Source: Schumannella soli (lineage in GTDB: Bacteria; Actinomycetota; Actinomycetes; Actinomycetales; Microbacteriaceae). From it: a DNA stretch of 64,000 nucleotides. The position numbers and the translations under genes were made by a program. The DNA lies in the NCBI RefSeq assembly GCF_006517435.1, contig NZ_VHQG01000001.1:183959-247958 (forward strand). The letters run 5' to 3'. The notes under the pieces are model-generated. The model was not told where the DNA came from and did not search any database. It saw only the letters and a list, made by a program, of their open reading frames with translations. Below, one piece after another: positions 44,821 through 54,578 of the stretch (position 1 is the first letter of the stretch; the number at the start of each line of letters is the position of its first letter).

Positions 44821-47361
44821 ATGCCTGCCCAGAAGAAGACGGTGAGCTCGCTCATCGGCGCCACCCTCGGCACCCTCGGTTTCAGCGCCCTCGCCGGTGT
44901 TCTGGTGACCGTCATGGTCGCCCCGGCTCTCGCCGTGACCGGTATGACCGCCTCCAGCACGATCGGCATCTTCGAGGGTCTGCCCGACTACATCACCCTC
45001 GGAAAGCAGAAGCAGCAGAACGAGATCTACATCAAGGGTCCCGACGGCAACGACCTCAAGATCGCGACGGTCTTCGACCAGAACCGTCAGGAGGTCAAGC
45101 TCGACCAGATGAGCGACTTCGTCAAGAAGGCCGCCATCGCCGGCGAGGATGTGCGCTTCTACGAGCACGGCGGCGTCGACCTGCAGTCGCTCATGCGCGC
45201 GGGGTTCGGATACGTGACCGGATCGGGCGACACCGGTGGCTCGACGCTCGCCATGCAGACGGTGCGCAACATCCTCGTGCAGAAGGCCCTCAACGAGAAC
45301 GAGGGCGACAAGGCGGCGCAGACCAAGGCCTACAACGAGGCCACCCAGCCGACCCCGAGCCGCAAGCTCAAGGAGATCAAGCTCGCGATCAGCCTCGCGA
45401 AGCAGTACTCCAAGGACGAGATCTTGCAGGGCTATCTCAACATCGCCAACTTCGGTGTCAACACCTACGGGGTTCAGGCGGCGGCGAATCAGTACTTCTC
45501 GGTGAACGCGAAAGACCTGACGGTCGCCCAGTCCGCGTCGATCATCGCCATCACCCAGAGTCCCGACCAGCTGCGCCTGTCGAATCCCGACAACTACAAG
45601 CGCAACCAGGAACGCCGCGACTACATCATCAACAAGATGTACGCGGCCAAGTTCATCGATCAGAAGCAGCGCGACGAGGCCCTCGCGATTCCGGTGGATG
45701 CGAACTTCGTGCGCATCACGCCGCCGACGAGTGGATGCGCCTACGCAGCGCGGGAGTACCGGCTCCCCTGCGACTACCTGCGCAACTCGATCAAGGAGCT
45801 GACCTCGCTCGGCGCGAATGCGACCGAGCGCCTGGAGAACTACAAGACCGGCGGGTACAAGTTCTACCTGTCGATCGACGCGAACGCGCAGATCGCCGCA
45901 CGCAACGTGCTTCAGGCGAAGGCGCCGCCGACGGAGTCGCGCTTCCAGCTCGGCGCCGCCGCGGCGACCGTGGAGCCCGGGTCGGGTCGCATCCTCGTGA
46001 TGGCTCAGAACAAGGACTTCGACGACACGCAGAGCAGCGATCCCACGACGACGGCGATCAACTACGCGGCCGATGCGGACCACGGCGGTTCGGGCGGCTT
46101 CCAGCCCGGATCGACCTGGAAGCCATTCACCCTTCTCGCCTATCTCGCGGCCGGCAACGGCGTCAACCAGTCGTTCAATGCGAGCGTGCGCTCCATCCCC
46201 TACTCGAAGTTCACGACCTGCGGCGAGAGCCCGGGCGGACCGGCCGTCACCTTCAAGAACGACGCCGGCGAAGGCGGCCCGTACACGGTCGCCCGCGGCA
46301 CGGCGCGCTCGGTCAACTCGGTGTTCCTGCAGATGGCGACCAAGGTCGACCAGTGCGAGATCGCCGATATCGCCTCGAAGCTCGGTGTGCACAAGGCCTT
46401 CGACTCGAAGGCTCCCCTGCAGACGGTGCCGATCTGCGCGATCGGCGTCTGCCAGAACAACGTCGGCCCGCTCATGATGGCCGCCGCCTATGCCGCGATC
46501 GTCGACCACGGCAACTTCTGCAAGCCGACCATCGTCGACAAGATCGTCGCTCCGGATGGCACCGAGCTGCCGGGGCAGGTCGGCGACTGCACGCAGGCGA
46601 TCCCCGCGAACGTCGCCGACACCGCAGCTCACGTGATGGCGGGCGTGTTCGTCGGAGAGGGTACGGCCATCGCCGCGAACCCGCGCGACGGAACCCAGTA
46701 CATCGGCAAGACGGGTACCACCGACGAGGCCAAGCAGACCTGGACCAATGGCGCGTCGACGGCCGCGTCGACCTCGCTGTGGGTCGGCAACATCCAGGGA
46801 TCCCAGAATCTGAGGCGCATCTACGTCGGCGGCATCCAAGCCGCCTCATTGCGCAACAGCATCTTCAAGGGCATCGCTCAAGCAGTCGATGCGGGACACA
46901 AGGGCGGCGACATCGCCGCCGCCGACCCGGCGCTGCTCACCGGCAAGCCCACGATCGTGCCCGATGTGACCGGTCAGACGGTGGATAAGGCGCAGCCCGT
47001 CATCGAGAACGCCGATCTGCTGTTCGCCGACGGCGGCCCGATCGACTCCGATCAGCCGGCGGGCACGATCGTGCGCACCGACCCCGCGGCCGGCACCTCG
47101 CTGGCGAAGGGGACCACGATCACGGTGTTCACCTCGAACGGAACCGGCAAGGCCGTGCCCGACGTGACCGGCAAGTCGCTCGATGACGCGAAGAAGGCCC
47201 TCAACGACGCCGGATTCACCTCGGTATCGCAAGGCCAATGCACGGCGACGAGCCAACCCGCGGATGCGCAACCGGTCGTGACCGCGCAGACACCCGCGGG
47301 CGGGGCCATGGCGAGTCCGTCGACGCCGATCACGCTCGACTACAAGAAGTTCCGCTGCTGA
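44821..47361 (+). CDS. Bifunctional penicillin-binding protein with PASTA domains (PonA2-like)
   Basis: 846-residue class A PBP that polymerises and cross-links peptidoglycan. One membrane anchor lies at about residues 12-40. The glycosyltransferase has catalytic E109 in AAIAGEDVRFYEHGGVD and GGSTLAMQTVRN. The transpeptidase has SxxK in GSTWKPF, SxN in ARSVNSVFLQ and KTG in GKTGTTDEAKQTW. Two PASTA domains follow (VPDVTGQTVDKAQPVIENA and VPDVTGKSLDDAKKALNDAG). It ends in a short Cys-terminated tail. It is coupled to a metallophosphoesterase, as in PonA2 loci. No Shine-Dalgarno sequence is obvious, so a very short leader is possible. Confidence 0.95.
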   Translation: MPAQKKTVSSLIGATLGTLGFSALAGVLVTVMVAPALAVTGMTASSTIGIFEGLPDYITLGKQKQQNEIYIKGPDGNDLKIATVFDQNRQEVKLDQMSDFVKKAAIAGEDVRFYEHGGVDLQSLMRAGFGYVTGSGDTGGSTLAMQTVRNILVQKALNENEGDKAAQTKAYNEATQPTPSRKLKEIKLAISLAKQYSKDEILQGYLNIANFGVNTYGVQAAANQYFSVNAKDLTVAQSASIIAITQSPDQLRLSNPDNYKRNQERRDYIINKMYAAKFIDQKQRDEALAIPVDANFVRITPPTSGCAYAAREYRLPCDYLRNSIKELTSLGANATERLENYKTGGYKFYLSIDANAQIAARNVLQAKAPPTESRFQLGAAAATVEPGSGRILVMAQNKDFDDTQSSDPTTTAINYAADADHGGSGGFQPGSTWKPFTLLAYLAAGNGVNQSFNASVRSIPYSKFTTCGESPGGPAVTFKNDAGEGGPYTVARGTARSVNSVFLQMATKVDQCEIADIASKLGVHKAFDSKAPLQTVPICAIGVCQNNVGPLMMAAAYAAIVDHGNFCKPTIVDKIVAPDGTELPGQVGDCTQAIPANVADTAAHVMAGVFVGEGTAIAANPRDGTQYIGKTGTTDEAKQTWTNGASTAASTSLWVGNIQGSQNLRRIYVGGIQAASLRNSIFKGIAQAVDAGHKGGDIAAADPALLTGKPTIVPDVTGQTVDKAQPVIENADLLFADGGPIDSDQPAGTIVRTDPAAGTSLAKGTTITVFTSNGTGKAVPDVTGKSLDDAKKALNDAGFTSVSQGQCTATSQPADAQPVVTAQTPAGGAMASPSTPITLDYKKFRC

Positions 47362-48323
47362 TGGCGCGGGCCGGCCGCACGACGGCGACCGCCCTCGGGC
47401 TGACCGTCGCGGCCGGCGCCGCGGTCGCTGCCTACGGCGTCGTCGTCGAGCGCACGCGCTGGACGGTGCGGGAGGAGATCCTGCCGATCCTTCCCCCGGG
47501 CAGCCGCGACATCACGGTGCTGCACCTCAGCGACCTGCACATGGCGCCGTGGCAGCACGGCAAGCAGGAGTTCGTCCGCTCGCTCGCCCGCTACGAGCCC
47601 GATCTGATCGTCGACACCGGCGACAACTTCGGCCACGCGGACGCGCTCGACGCCCTGCACTACGCACTGGAGCCCTTCGCGGGCACCGCGGGCGTCTTCG
47701 CGCACGGCTCGAACGACTACTACGGCCCGGTGCTGAAGAACCCCTTCGGCTACTTCTTCCCCCGCGAGGGCCACGGCTCACGGCCCATGGATCTCGACAC
47801 CGAAGGCCTCAACCGGCTGTTCGAGCTCGACTTCGGCTGGCTCGATCTCAACAACCACGCGCGCGCGATCGAGCTGAAGGGCACGCGCCTCGAGTTCTTC
47901 GGAACCGGCGACGCGCACCGCGGCTGGGACCGGCTGGATGCGCTGCCCGGCGCGATCGAGGAGCTGCGCGAGAACGTCGAGTGGTCGAGCGAGGATGCCG
48001 AGCCGGTCGTCAGCATCGGCGTCACCCACGCGCCCTACCGCCGCGTGCTGGATGCGTTGACCACGCAGGGCGCCGACCTCATCTTCGCCGGGCACACGCA
48101 CGGCGGGCAGGTGCGCATCCCCGGGCGGCCCGCGCTCGTGACCAACTGCGACATCCCCCCGGCCCAGGCACAGGGGCTCAGCGTGTGGCGCAGCGCACGC
48201 GCGAGCGCATTCCTCGAGGTCTCCGCGGGTCTCGGAACGTCGATCTACGCGCCCGTGCGCTTCGCCTGCCCACCCGAAGCGGTGGTCGTGACACTGACCG
48301 CCTCAGAAGTCGGCTATCCTTGA
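47361..48323 (+). CDS. Metallophosphoesterase (YaeI/calcineurin-like), membrane-anchored
   Basis: 320 residues. One N-terminal hydrophobic helix (about residues 8-28), then the metallophosphatase motifs LHLSDLHMAPWQ, VDTGDNFG, HGSNDYYGP (a variant of GNHD), THAP and FAGHTHGGQVRIPG. Two metal ions are expected. Relatives next to PonA2 (Rv3683 in M. tuberculosis) have no proven substrate. ATG 47361 shares one base with the PBP stop (TGATG), so the two are made together. Confidence 0.9.
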   Translation: MARAGRTTATALGLTVAAGAAVAAYGVVVERTRWTVREEILPILPPGSRDITVLHLSDLHMAPWQHGKQEFVRSLARYEPDLIVDTGDNFGHADALDALHYALEPFAGTAGVFAHGSNDYYGPVLKNPFGYFFPREGHGSRPMDLDTEGLNRLFELDFGWLDLNNHARAIELKGTRLEFFGTGDAHRGWDRLDALPGAIEELRENVEWSSEDAEPVVSIGVTHAPYRRVLDALTTQGADLIFAGHTHGGQVRIPGRPALVTNCDIPPAQAQGLSVWRSARASAFLEVSAGLGTSIYAPVRFACPPEAVVVTLTASEVGYP

Positions 48324-48354
48324 CAGGTTGCCGCTCGCGGCAGCAAGTGAAGAC

Positions 48355-48428
48355 CGGGGTATGGCGCAGTTTGGTAGCGCGCGTCGTTCGGGACGACGAG
48401 GTCGCAGGTTCAAATCCTGTTACCCCGA
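48355..48428 (+). tRNA. tRNA-Pro (anticodon CGG)
   Basis: 74 nt. The acceptor stem pairs CGGGGTA with TACCCCG, discriminator A. The anticodon arm is CGTCG-TTCGGGA-CGACG with anticodon CGG (codon CCG), and the T arm is CAGG-TTCAAAT-CCTG. It begins 31 bases after the metallophosphoesterase stop. CCA is not encoded. Confidence 0.97.
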
Positions 48429-48447
48429 CAGATCTGAAGAGAACACA

Positions 48448-48485
48448 GCAGAAGAGGGTCGCCCAGCAGGGCGGCCCTCTTCTGC
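48448..48485 (+). terminator. Terminator after tRNA-Pro
   Basis: A 17-bp stem with one G-U pair (48448-48464 with 48469-48485) has an AGCA loop. Downstream (48486-48545) a short pyrimidine-rich phrase like GCGTCTGGGCCTTCT recurs; nothing else is seen before the next gene. Confidence 0.8.
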
Positions 48486-48634
48486 GTCTGCGCCGTCTTC
48501 CGCATCTGGGCCTTCTCTTGCGTCTGGGCCTTCTGCTGTGCCCGAGCCCTCTTCGCGTCAGCGCACGACGTCGGGATCCGCGCTGCGCGGCGTGAGCTGC
48601 GGCACGCGGGACGTTCGCGCGACAGAATCGAGCC

Positions 48635-49264
48635 GTGCCCGATTCCCCCGTCCCGCCCGCGAGCGAGCCGTCGCCGGCCCGGCCGACTTCGGCGGACACG
48701 GCGACGCGGATCACCCCGCATCTCTCGGCGGGCATCGTCGCGCTCGGCGCACCGGCTCTCGCCGGCCTCATCGCGCGCCCCTTCGCGACGGCGGCGGGCA
48801 CCATCCTCGACGGCGGTCTCGACACCTCCGTCTCGGCGGTGATCCTCACCTCGGTCGCGGTGTCGCTCGGGGCGCTCGTGATCGCGCTCGGCGACGCCGA
48901 GCAGCCCGAGCCGCCGCTCATCCCCGTCGCCCGCTGGGGCTTCGCCATCGGATCCGCTCTGACGCTCATCTGGGCAGCCGTGCTGGCCTGGCTGAACCTC
49001 ACCGATGCGTCGCTCGGCGACGCCGACGGCAGCGGGCTCGAACTGGCCGCCACCTCGACCTGGCGGATCTCGGAGTTCGTGCGCTGGGGACTCCCCTGGA
49101 TCGTCACCGCGAGCATCACCGTCGTCGCCGGCCTCGGCCTCGTGCACACGACCGGCGAGCCGCAGCGCCGCCGGCTCGTGCGCGGCCTGCGCTACGCCGT
49201 CGCCGCCGTCCCGGTCCTGGCCGCGGTCATCACGGCGCAGCTGATCATCCGCGCCGTCAGCTGA
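48635..49264 (+). CDS. Hypothetical membrane protein
   Basis: 209 residues, not recognised. A Pro/Ser/Ala-rich N-terminus of about 28 is followed by roughly five hydrophobic segments (about 30-48, 66-84, 100-120, 150-170 and 187-207), with a short external loop rich in Asp/Gly between the third and fourth. No catalytic motif is visible. The start is GTG 48635 and no partner gene is evident; tdk converges on it. Confidence 0.65.
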   Translation: MPDSPVPPASEPSPARPTSADTATRITPHLSAGIVALGAPALAGLIARPFATAAGTILDGGLDTSVSAVILTSVAVSLGALVIALGDAEQPEPPLIPVARWGFAIGSALTLIWAAVLAWLNLTDASLGDADGSGLELAATSTWRISEFVRWGLPWIVTASITVVAGLGLVHTTGEPQRRRLVRGLRYAVAAVPVLAAVITAQLIIRAVS

Positions 49265-49321
49265 CCCGGAACGGTCCCGGATGCAGGATGCTCTCGCGAC
49301 CTGACCGAAGGGATCCGCAGC

Positions 49322-49987
49322 TCAGGCGAAGTCGGCGTCGGGGCCCGACTTGTAGCTGAAGTCGAGGCGGGGGCGCCAGCCGTTGTTGAGCACACCGCCG
49401 CTCTCGTCGAGGTAGCAGGCGCCGCAAAGCGACTCGTAGCCGACCTCGACGCCGTCGATCGCGACCTGCTCGCCGTCGAAGATGAAGCGCCCGTCGACGG
49501 TGCGCGCGTTGAAGACGGCCTTGCGTCCGCAGCGGCAGATGGTCTTGAGCTCCTCGAGCGAGTGCGCGACCTCGAGCAGGCGGCGGCTGCCGGGGAAGGC
49601 GACGGTCTGGAAGTCGGTGCGGATGCCGTAGGCCAGCACCGGCACGTCGTCTTCGATGACGATGCGGAAGAGGTCGTCGACCTGGCCCTCGGTGAGGAAC
49701 TGGGCTTCGTCGACGAGCAGGCAGCTGACATCCAGCTCGGTGCGCTCGATCACCGAGCGGCGCTCCCGCGCGAAGGTGGCGCGGATGTCGTCGTCGACGC
49801 CGACCGTGAAGTCGACCGGGCGGGTGACGCCGAGCCGGGAGACGATGGCGTCGTCGCCCTTCGAGTCGACGGAGGGCTTCGCGAGCAGCACGTGCTGACC
49901 GCGCTCCTCGTAGTTGAACGCCGCCTGCAGCAGGGCCGTGCTCTTGCCCGAGTTCATCGCGCCGTAGCGGAAGTAGAGCTTCGCCAT
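49322..49987 (-). CDS. tdk: Thymidine kinase
   Basis: 221-residue type II thymidine kinase for thymidine salvage. The P-loop is YGAMNSGKSTALL at residue 8, Walker B LLVDEAQFL, and the zinc-binding lasso domain has Cys pairs CRCGRKAVFNAR and SLCGACYLDE. ATG 49987 is 2 bases after the stop of the LuxR regulator, so the two are probably co-transcribed. Confidence 0.95.
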   Translation of the reverse strand: MAKLYFRYGAMNSGKSTALLQAAFNYEERGQHVLLAKPSVDSKGDDAIVSRLGVTRPVDFTVGVDDDIRATFARERRSVIERTELDVSCLLVDEAQFLTEGQVDDLFRIVIEDDVPVLAYGIRTDFQTVAFPGSRRLLEVAHSLEELKTICRCGRKAVFNARTVDGRFIFDGEQVAIDGVEVGYESLCGACYLDESGGVLNNGWRPRLDFSYKSGPDADFA

Positions 49988-49989
49988 CG

Positions 49990-50700
49990 CTACTCCAGGA
50001 TCCCGTCTTCCGCCGCGCGGCGGATCAGCTCGGCCTTCTTGCCCGCGGGGCGCCCGACCTTGGCGTACTTCTCGCGCACCCGGCGCAGGTAGGTCTTCGC
50101 GGTCTCGTACTGCACGTTCATCTCGGCGGCGACCTCGGCGGTGCTGTGGCCGGCGACGTAGAGCTTGAGGGCTTCCTCCTCGCCCGGGCTGAGCCGGGGG
50201 CGGACGTGCTCGGGATGCGCGGCGGCGCCCGACGGCGGCGGCCGCCATCCGCCTGCGGTGCCGGCGTCGTCGAGACCCATGACGCGGCGCGCGGCCTCCA
50301 TGACCTCGGCCATCGGAAGCGTCTTGACCAGGAACTCGGCGGCGCCGGCGGCCATCGCGCGCTCGCGCGCCTCCGGGGTGTCGAGGCTCGTCAGCACGAC
50401 GACCTTGGCTCCCGCCGCACGGCAGGTGCGCACGCGGGCCTCGATGCTGACCGGCTCGGCGAGCTGCAGGTCGAGGAACACCATCTCGGTCGGGAATGCC
50501 GGGCTGTGCACGAGCTGCAGCCAGCTGGTCGCCGCGAGCACGACGTCGAAGTCGGGGGCGTTGCCCGAGATCCAGCTGCTGAGCGAATCGAGCAGCACCT
50601 CGTGGTCGTCGAGCAGGGCGAGTCGCACCGGGGAGCGCCGCGGCGTCCGGGCGCCGAGTGCGTCGCCGCCGGGGGCTGCGGAGACGCCCGGGATGCTCAT
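49990..50700 (-). CDS. LuxR-family (NarL type) response regulator
   Basis: 236 residues. The receiver domain starts near residue 25 with the acidic pair LLDDHE, phospho-acceptor D77 in MVFLDLQL, Thr in VVLTSLD and K126 in FLVKTLP. A linker rich in Pro and Gly leads to a C-terminal helix-turn-helix (LSPGEEEALKLYVAGHSTAEV, in parts; key residues TAEVAAEMN and VRRVREKYAKVGR). No sensor kinase gene adjoins, so it is an orphan. Coupling with tdk is notable but its meaning is unknown. Confidence 0.88.
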   Translation of the reverse strand: MSIPGVSAAPGGDALGARTPRRSPVRLALLDDHEVLLDSLSSWISGNAPDFDVVLAATSWLQLVHSPAFPTEMVFLDLQLAEPVSIEARVRTCRAAGAKVVVLTSLDTPEARERAMAAGAAEFLVKTLPMAEVMEAARRVMGLDDAGTAGGWRPPPSGAAAHPEHVRPRLSPGEEEALKLYVAGHSTAEVAAEMNVQYETAKTYLRRVREKYAKVGRPAGKKAELIRRAAEDGILE

Positions 50701-50791
50701 TCCTCCAGATTAGAGGGTGCGGCGCGCCCCGCCCGGCAACGGTCGTCGTGCAGATCCCGTGGCTTCGCTCGCGCATCGCTCCGTCTGCCGC

Positions 50792-51967
50792 TCAGAACAA
50801 CCTCGGCTGCAGCGCCTCGGCGGCGGCCGGGCTCAGCTCGGCGGCGAGCATCCGCTCGGAGTTCGCCGCGACCGCTCCGCTCTTCGCGGCACCGGATCCT
50901 GCCAGGGACCCCGCACCGTCACCCGTCACCCCGTCGAACCCGACCTTGGGCGGCGGTCCGGTCGGGCGCGAGCGCAGTCCGCGTGACCGGATCGCTCCGG
51001 TCGAGGGCTCTTCCTGCGCCCGGCCGAGCCCGTGTTTGCGCAACAGCGGCTGCACCTTCGCGGCGAGCCAGCGCCGGTAGTCCTTGGGCGCGTAGTTCGA
51101 CTCGGCATAGAGGTCGGCGTAGCGGCCCACGAGATCGGGATGCTCCCGCGCGAGCCAGGAGAAGAACCACTCGCGCGCGCCGGGCCGCAGGTGCAGCGCC
51201 GAGTAGGCGACAGAACTCGCGCCCGCCTCGGCGATCCGACCCAGCGCTCGGTCGAGGTGGTCGCGGCTGTCGGTGAGCCAGGGCAGTACGGGCATGAGGA
51301 AGACGCTCGGGCTGAAGCCCGCATCCCGCGCCGCCGCGATCGTCGCCAGCCGCGCCTCGGTGCTCGGGGCGCCGGGCTCGATCGACTTCTGCAGCTCGGG
51401 GTCGAACACGGCGATCGACATCGCCAGGTCGACGGGCACCCGCTCGGCGGCGGCCTGCAGCAGCGGCAGGTCGCGCCGAAGAAGCGTGCCCTTGGTGAGG
51501 ATGCTCAGCGGCGTGCCCGAGGCGGCGAGCGCCGCGATGATGCCGGGCATGAGCCGGTAGCGCCCCTCGGCCCGCTGGTAGGGATCGGTGTTGGTGCCGA
51601 GGGCGACCGGATGGTGCCCCCAGCTCGGCCGGGCCAGCTCGCGCTCGAGCACGTCGGCGACGTTGACCTTGACGATGATCTGCTCGTCGAAGTCGCGCCC
51701 GGCATCGAGGTCGAGGTATTCGTGCGTGCGCCGGGCGAAGCAGAAGACGCAGGCGTGGCTGCAGCCGCGGTAGGGGTTGATCGTCCAGCCGAAGGGCAGC
51801 GCAGCAGCGCTCGGCACGTGATTCAGCGCGCTCTTGGCCATCACCTCGTGGAAGGTGATGCCGGCGAACTCGGGTGTGCTGACGGAGCGCACGAGGTCGT
51901 GCAGGCGGGCCAGCCCGGGCAGCGCGCCCTGCTGCTCGGCATCCAGCTGCTGCCCGCTCCATCTCAT
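50792..51967 (-). CDS. Rv2578c-family radical SAM protein, LexA-box controlled
   Basis: 391 residues. The radical SAM cluster motif is CSHACVFC within NPYRGCSHACVFCFARRTHEYL. The SPL-like features TNTDPYQRAEGRYRLM and LTKGTLLRRDLPLL relate it to spore photoproduct lyase-like proteins of the Rv2578c group; the reaction is unknown. The C-terminal 90 residues are low in complexity. ATG 51967 sits about 8 bases after a -10 element and suggests a leaderless message; ATG 51976 immediately abuts the LexA box. Induction by DNA damage is expected. Confidence 0.88.
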   Translation of the reverse strand: MRWSGQQLDAEQQGALPGLARLHDLVRSVSTPEFAGITFHEVMAKSALNHVPSAAALPFGWTINPYRGCSHACVFCFARRTHEYLDLDAGRDFDEQIIVKVNVADVLERELARPSWGHHPVALGTNTDPYQRAEGRYRLMPGIIAALAASGTPLSILTKGTLLRRDLPLLQAAAERVPVDLAMSIAVFDPELQKSIEPGAPSTEARLATIAAARDAGFSPSVFLMPVLPWLTDSRDHLDRALGRIAEAGASSVAYSALHLRPGAREWFFSWLAREHPDLVGRYADLYAESNYAPKDYRRWLAAKVQPLLRKHGLGRAQEEPSTGAIRSRGLRSRPTGPPPKVGFDGVTGDGAGSLAGSGAAKSGAVAANSERMLAAELSPAAAEALQPRLF

Positions 51968-51974
51968 GCTCGAC

Positions 51975-52003
51975 ATTCGAACATATGTTCGATATCGTGT
52001 CAA
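51975..52003 (-). promoter_or_regulatory. Promoter of the radical SAM gene
   Basis: On the minus strand a consensus TTGACA (51998-52003) is followed after 17 bases by TCGAAT (51975-51980). Transcription would begin near 51968, so ATG 51967 would be at or next to the RNA 5' end. Confidence 0.65.
51977..51992. promoter_or_regulatory. LexA (SOS) box
   Basis: TCGAACATATGTTCGA is a perfect 16-base palindrome and an exact match to the actinobacterial LexA consensus TCGAAC-N4-GTTCGA. It covers the spacer and -10 region of the promoter, the ideal place for repression. Confidence 0.9.
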
Positions 52004-52113
52004 CGCGGCCCCGGATCCTCGAGGGCGGACCGCCTGTCGGGTCGCTGTCGGGCGGCTGTCGGGTGATCGTCGTGCTGCTGACGTGGAGGGAGAAGACGGG
52101 CATTCTTAGCGTG

Positions 52114-52620
52114 ATGGGCATGAACGAGACCCGCATCAGCACCCTCCGCCGCGAACGCGGTTGGACCCAGGAGCGGCTGGCCGAGCACAGCGGCGTGACC
52201 GTGCGCACGATCCAGCGGCTCGAGCGCGGCGACGACGCCAGCCTCGAGACCCTCACCCTCGTCGCCCGCGCCTTCGACGTGCCGGTGCGCGACCTCTTCG
52301 AGACCGTCGAGAAGCCCGAGTTCGGCGAGGCCGTCGACGGCCTCGACGCCCGCACCGAGCGGGAGCAGCAGCAGCGCGACCGCGCCACCCGCTCCTGGCG
52401 CAGCCTCTACGTCGGCATCGGGGTGGTGCTGGCGATGGGCATCACGGTCGTCGTCGCGATGACCGGACTCGGCCAGCTCTACCTCGCCCTCGGCGCCTAT
52501 TGGGCCGGCGGCGCGCTGCTCGGGCGCTGGCTGATGGATGCGGTGATCGAACCGCGCCTCGACGAGCGCTACCCGCTCTCCCGCAGCAGCCGCGAGCCCC
52601 GCGCGGATCGTCCGCGCTGA
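52114..52620 (+). CDS. XRE-family transcriptional regulator with two membrane helices
   Basis: 168 residues. The N-terminal HTH_3 domain (about 3-60) has ISTLRRERGWTQERLAEHSG and VRTIQRLERGDDAS. After a charged linker two hydrophobic helices (about 95-115 and 120-138) suggest a membrane-tethered regulator, then a basic tail. The start could be ATG 52114 or 52120. No sensor partner is seen. It is divergent from the radical SAM gene, and its promoter may share the LexA box region at a distance. Confidence 0.82.
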   Translation: MGMNETRISTLRRERGWTQERLAEHSGVTVRTIQRLERGDDASLETLTLVARAFDVPVRDLFETVEKPEFGEAVDGLDARTEREQQQRDRATRSWRSLYVGIGVVLAMGITVVVAMTGLGQLYLALGAYWAGGALLGRWLMDAVIEPRLDERYPLSRSSREPRADRPR

Positions 52621-52663
52621 GGCCCGCGGCGACCACGGGACGCTGCCGCGCTGCCTCGCCGCG

Positions 52664-54391
52664 CTAGGCGACCGCCGCGACGCGCACCTCCCCCGCCGTC
52701 AGGGCGAGCTCGGCGCCGTGCCAGCGCCGCCGCAGCCAGCGGTCGTGACTCGCGATGACGACCGCGCCCGGATAGTCGCCCAGGGCATCCTCGAGCTCCG
52801 TGGCCAGGCCGAGCGACAGGTGGTTCGTCGGCTCGTCGAGCAGGAACACGTGCGGCGGCTTCGCGATCACGAGAGCGAGCGCCATGCGGCGCTGCTGCCC
52901 GATCGAGAGCCGCCCGACCGGACGATCGAGGTCGCGTGAGGCGATCAGCCCCAGGTCGACGAGCGGATGCCGCTCCGCCCGCTCGGCGCCGAGGCGCTCC
53001 TCCCAGAGCGCGCGTGGCGTGCGAGAGCCGTCGGGCCAGCGCACGTCCTGCCGCAGCAGCCCGATGCGCAGCCCCTTGCGGCGGCGCACGGCCCCGCGCA
53101 CGGGGAGGTCGCCGGCCAGCACCGAGAGCAGCGTCGACTTGCCGGCGCCGTTCGGCCCGGTGACGAGCAGTCGCGCCTGCGGGGCGATCTTCAGCTCGTC
53201 GACCCGCAGGCGTCCGTCGACCCGGGCGTCGTGCAGCCGGATGAGCGGCTCGTCGTCGTCGAGCACCTGCGAGCCGCGGGGGATGCCGGTGAAGCTGAGC
53301 AGCGGCGGCGGCGCTTCCACCCGACTCGCCTCGAGCTCGTCGAGCCGGCTGTGCGCGGCCCGCACCCGACGGCTGATCTGCTGCTGCACGCGGTTGCCCT
53401 TGAGCCGGTACGACATCTTGTTGTTGTCGCGCATGGCGCGGGCGTGGTTGATGGCCGGAGCCACCGTGACGACCGCATCCGCCAGCCGCACGAGCTCGTC
53501 CGACTCCTCGGCGAAGCGCTGCTCCCAGCGCGCCCGCTCGGCCGCCTTCGCCCCGAGGTAGTCGCTGTAGCCGCCGCCGTACCGGGTGGTGCCGTGCAGC
53601 GCCGGATCGATGTCGAGCAGGTCGGTCGCCACGTCGTCGAGGAAGGCGCGGTCATGGCTCGCGAAGACGAGCGGGCCGCGCCAGGCGCGCAGCTGACTCG
53701 CCAGGAACCCCACCGCGGCATCGTCGAGGTGGTTGGTCGGCTCGTCGAGAAGCAGCGCATCGGGCCGCGAGAGCAGGAGCGCCGCGAGGGCGACGCGGCT
53801 GCGCTGCCCGCCCGAGACGGTGTCGACGCGGCGGTCGAGCTCGAGAGCGCCCACGCCGAGGCCGTCGAGCAGCTCGTCGCGGCGCGCATCGAGCGTCCAC
53901 AGGTCGAGCTGCTCCGAGCGCTCCAGCGCCGAGGAGTAGCGCTCATCGGCGGCCGGACTCGTGCCGAGCTCGCGCGCGGCCGACTCCAGTTCGCGTTCGA
54001 GCTCGCGCAGCGGGGCGATCGCGGCGTCGACGAGGTCGCTGAGCAGCGCGGATCCGTCGACCGTGACCTCCTGCCAGAGCAGGCCGACCGAGGGCGGCGC
54101 GGTCACGCGGCCCTCGTCGGACTGCTCGGCCGCGGCGAGGATGCGCAGCAGCGTCGACTTGCCCGCGCCGTTCTCGCCGATGAGGCCGAGGCGGGTGCCG
54201 GGTGCGACGGTCAGCGAGACGTCGTCGAGGATGCGACGGTCGCCGTAGGCGTGCGTCACGCCGACCGCGCAGAGCGGGACCGACGGGTCGCCGCGCAGCG
54301 GGGCCGTCGGACCGGATCCGGTCACCCCGCTACGCGCGGGAGCGCTCTGCACGGGCGGCGTGGTGTCGAGGGTGGTGTTCGGGGATCGCAA
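52664..54391 (-). CDS. ABC-F family ATPase (ribosomal protection / translation factor type)
   Basis: 575 residues with two nucleotide-binding domains and no membrane segments. Walker A motifs are GENGAGKST and GPNGAGKST; signatures are [13 protein letters not shown] and [13 protein letters not shown]; Walker B motifs are [13 protein letters not shown] and [12 protein letters not shown]. The inter-domain linker (about 300-360) is charged and contains [20 protein letters not shown] (key region for ribosome contact). Relatives free the ribosome from antibiotics in actinomycetes. It starts at TTG 54391 with AAGGAG 7 bases upstream, and has a leader of about 310 bases. Confidence 0.9.
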   Translation of the reverse strand: MRSPNTTLDTTPPVQSAPARSGVTGSGPTAPLRGDPSVPLCAVGVTHAYGDRRILDDVSLTVAPGTRLGLIGENGAGKSTLLRILAAAEQSDEGRVTAPPSVGLLWQEVTVDGSALLSDLVDAAIAPLRELERELESAARELGTSPAADERYSSALERSEQLDLWTLDARRDELLDGLGVGALELDRRVDTVSGGQRSRVALAALLLSRPDALLLDEPTNHLDDAAVGFLASQLRAWRGPLVFASHDRAFLDDVATDLLDIDPALHGTTRYGGGYSDYLGAKAAERARWEQRFAEESDELVRLADAVVTVAPAINHARAMRDNNKMSYRLKGNRVQQQISRRVRAAHSRLDELEASRVEAPPPLLSFTGIPRGSQVLDDDEPLIRLHDARVDGRLRVDELKIAPQARLLVTGPNGAGKSTLLSVLAGDLPVRGAVRRRKGLRIGLLRQDVRWPDGSRTPRALWEERLGAERAERHPLVDLGLIASRDLDRPVGRLSIGQQRRMALALVIAKPPHVFLLDEPTNHLSLGLATELEDALGDYPGAVVIASHDRWLRRRWHGAELALTAGEVRVAAVA

Positions 54392-54578
54392 ACGAGGGCT
54401 CCTTCGGTTCGGCGTCGGAATCGGCGCCGGAGCCGGGTCCGGGAGCGGGCGTGGAGTTCATCCGGGATCGCGGTGACAGGGATGCCGGTCGCAGGGCCGC
54501 CACGGAACGCGGAGGTCCTCGGCCGGGATCGGTCGTCGGATGATGATCGGAACGGCGGGGCGGATGACCGCCGGGCCG

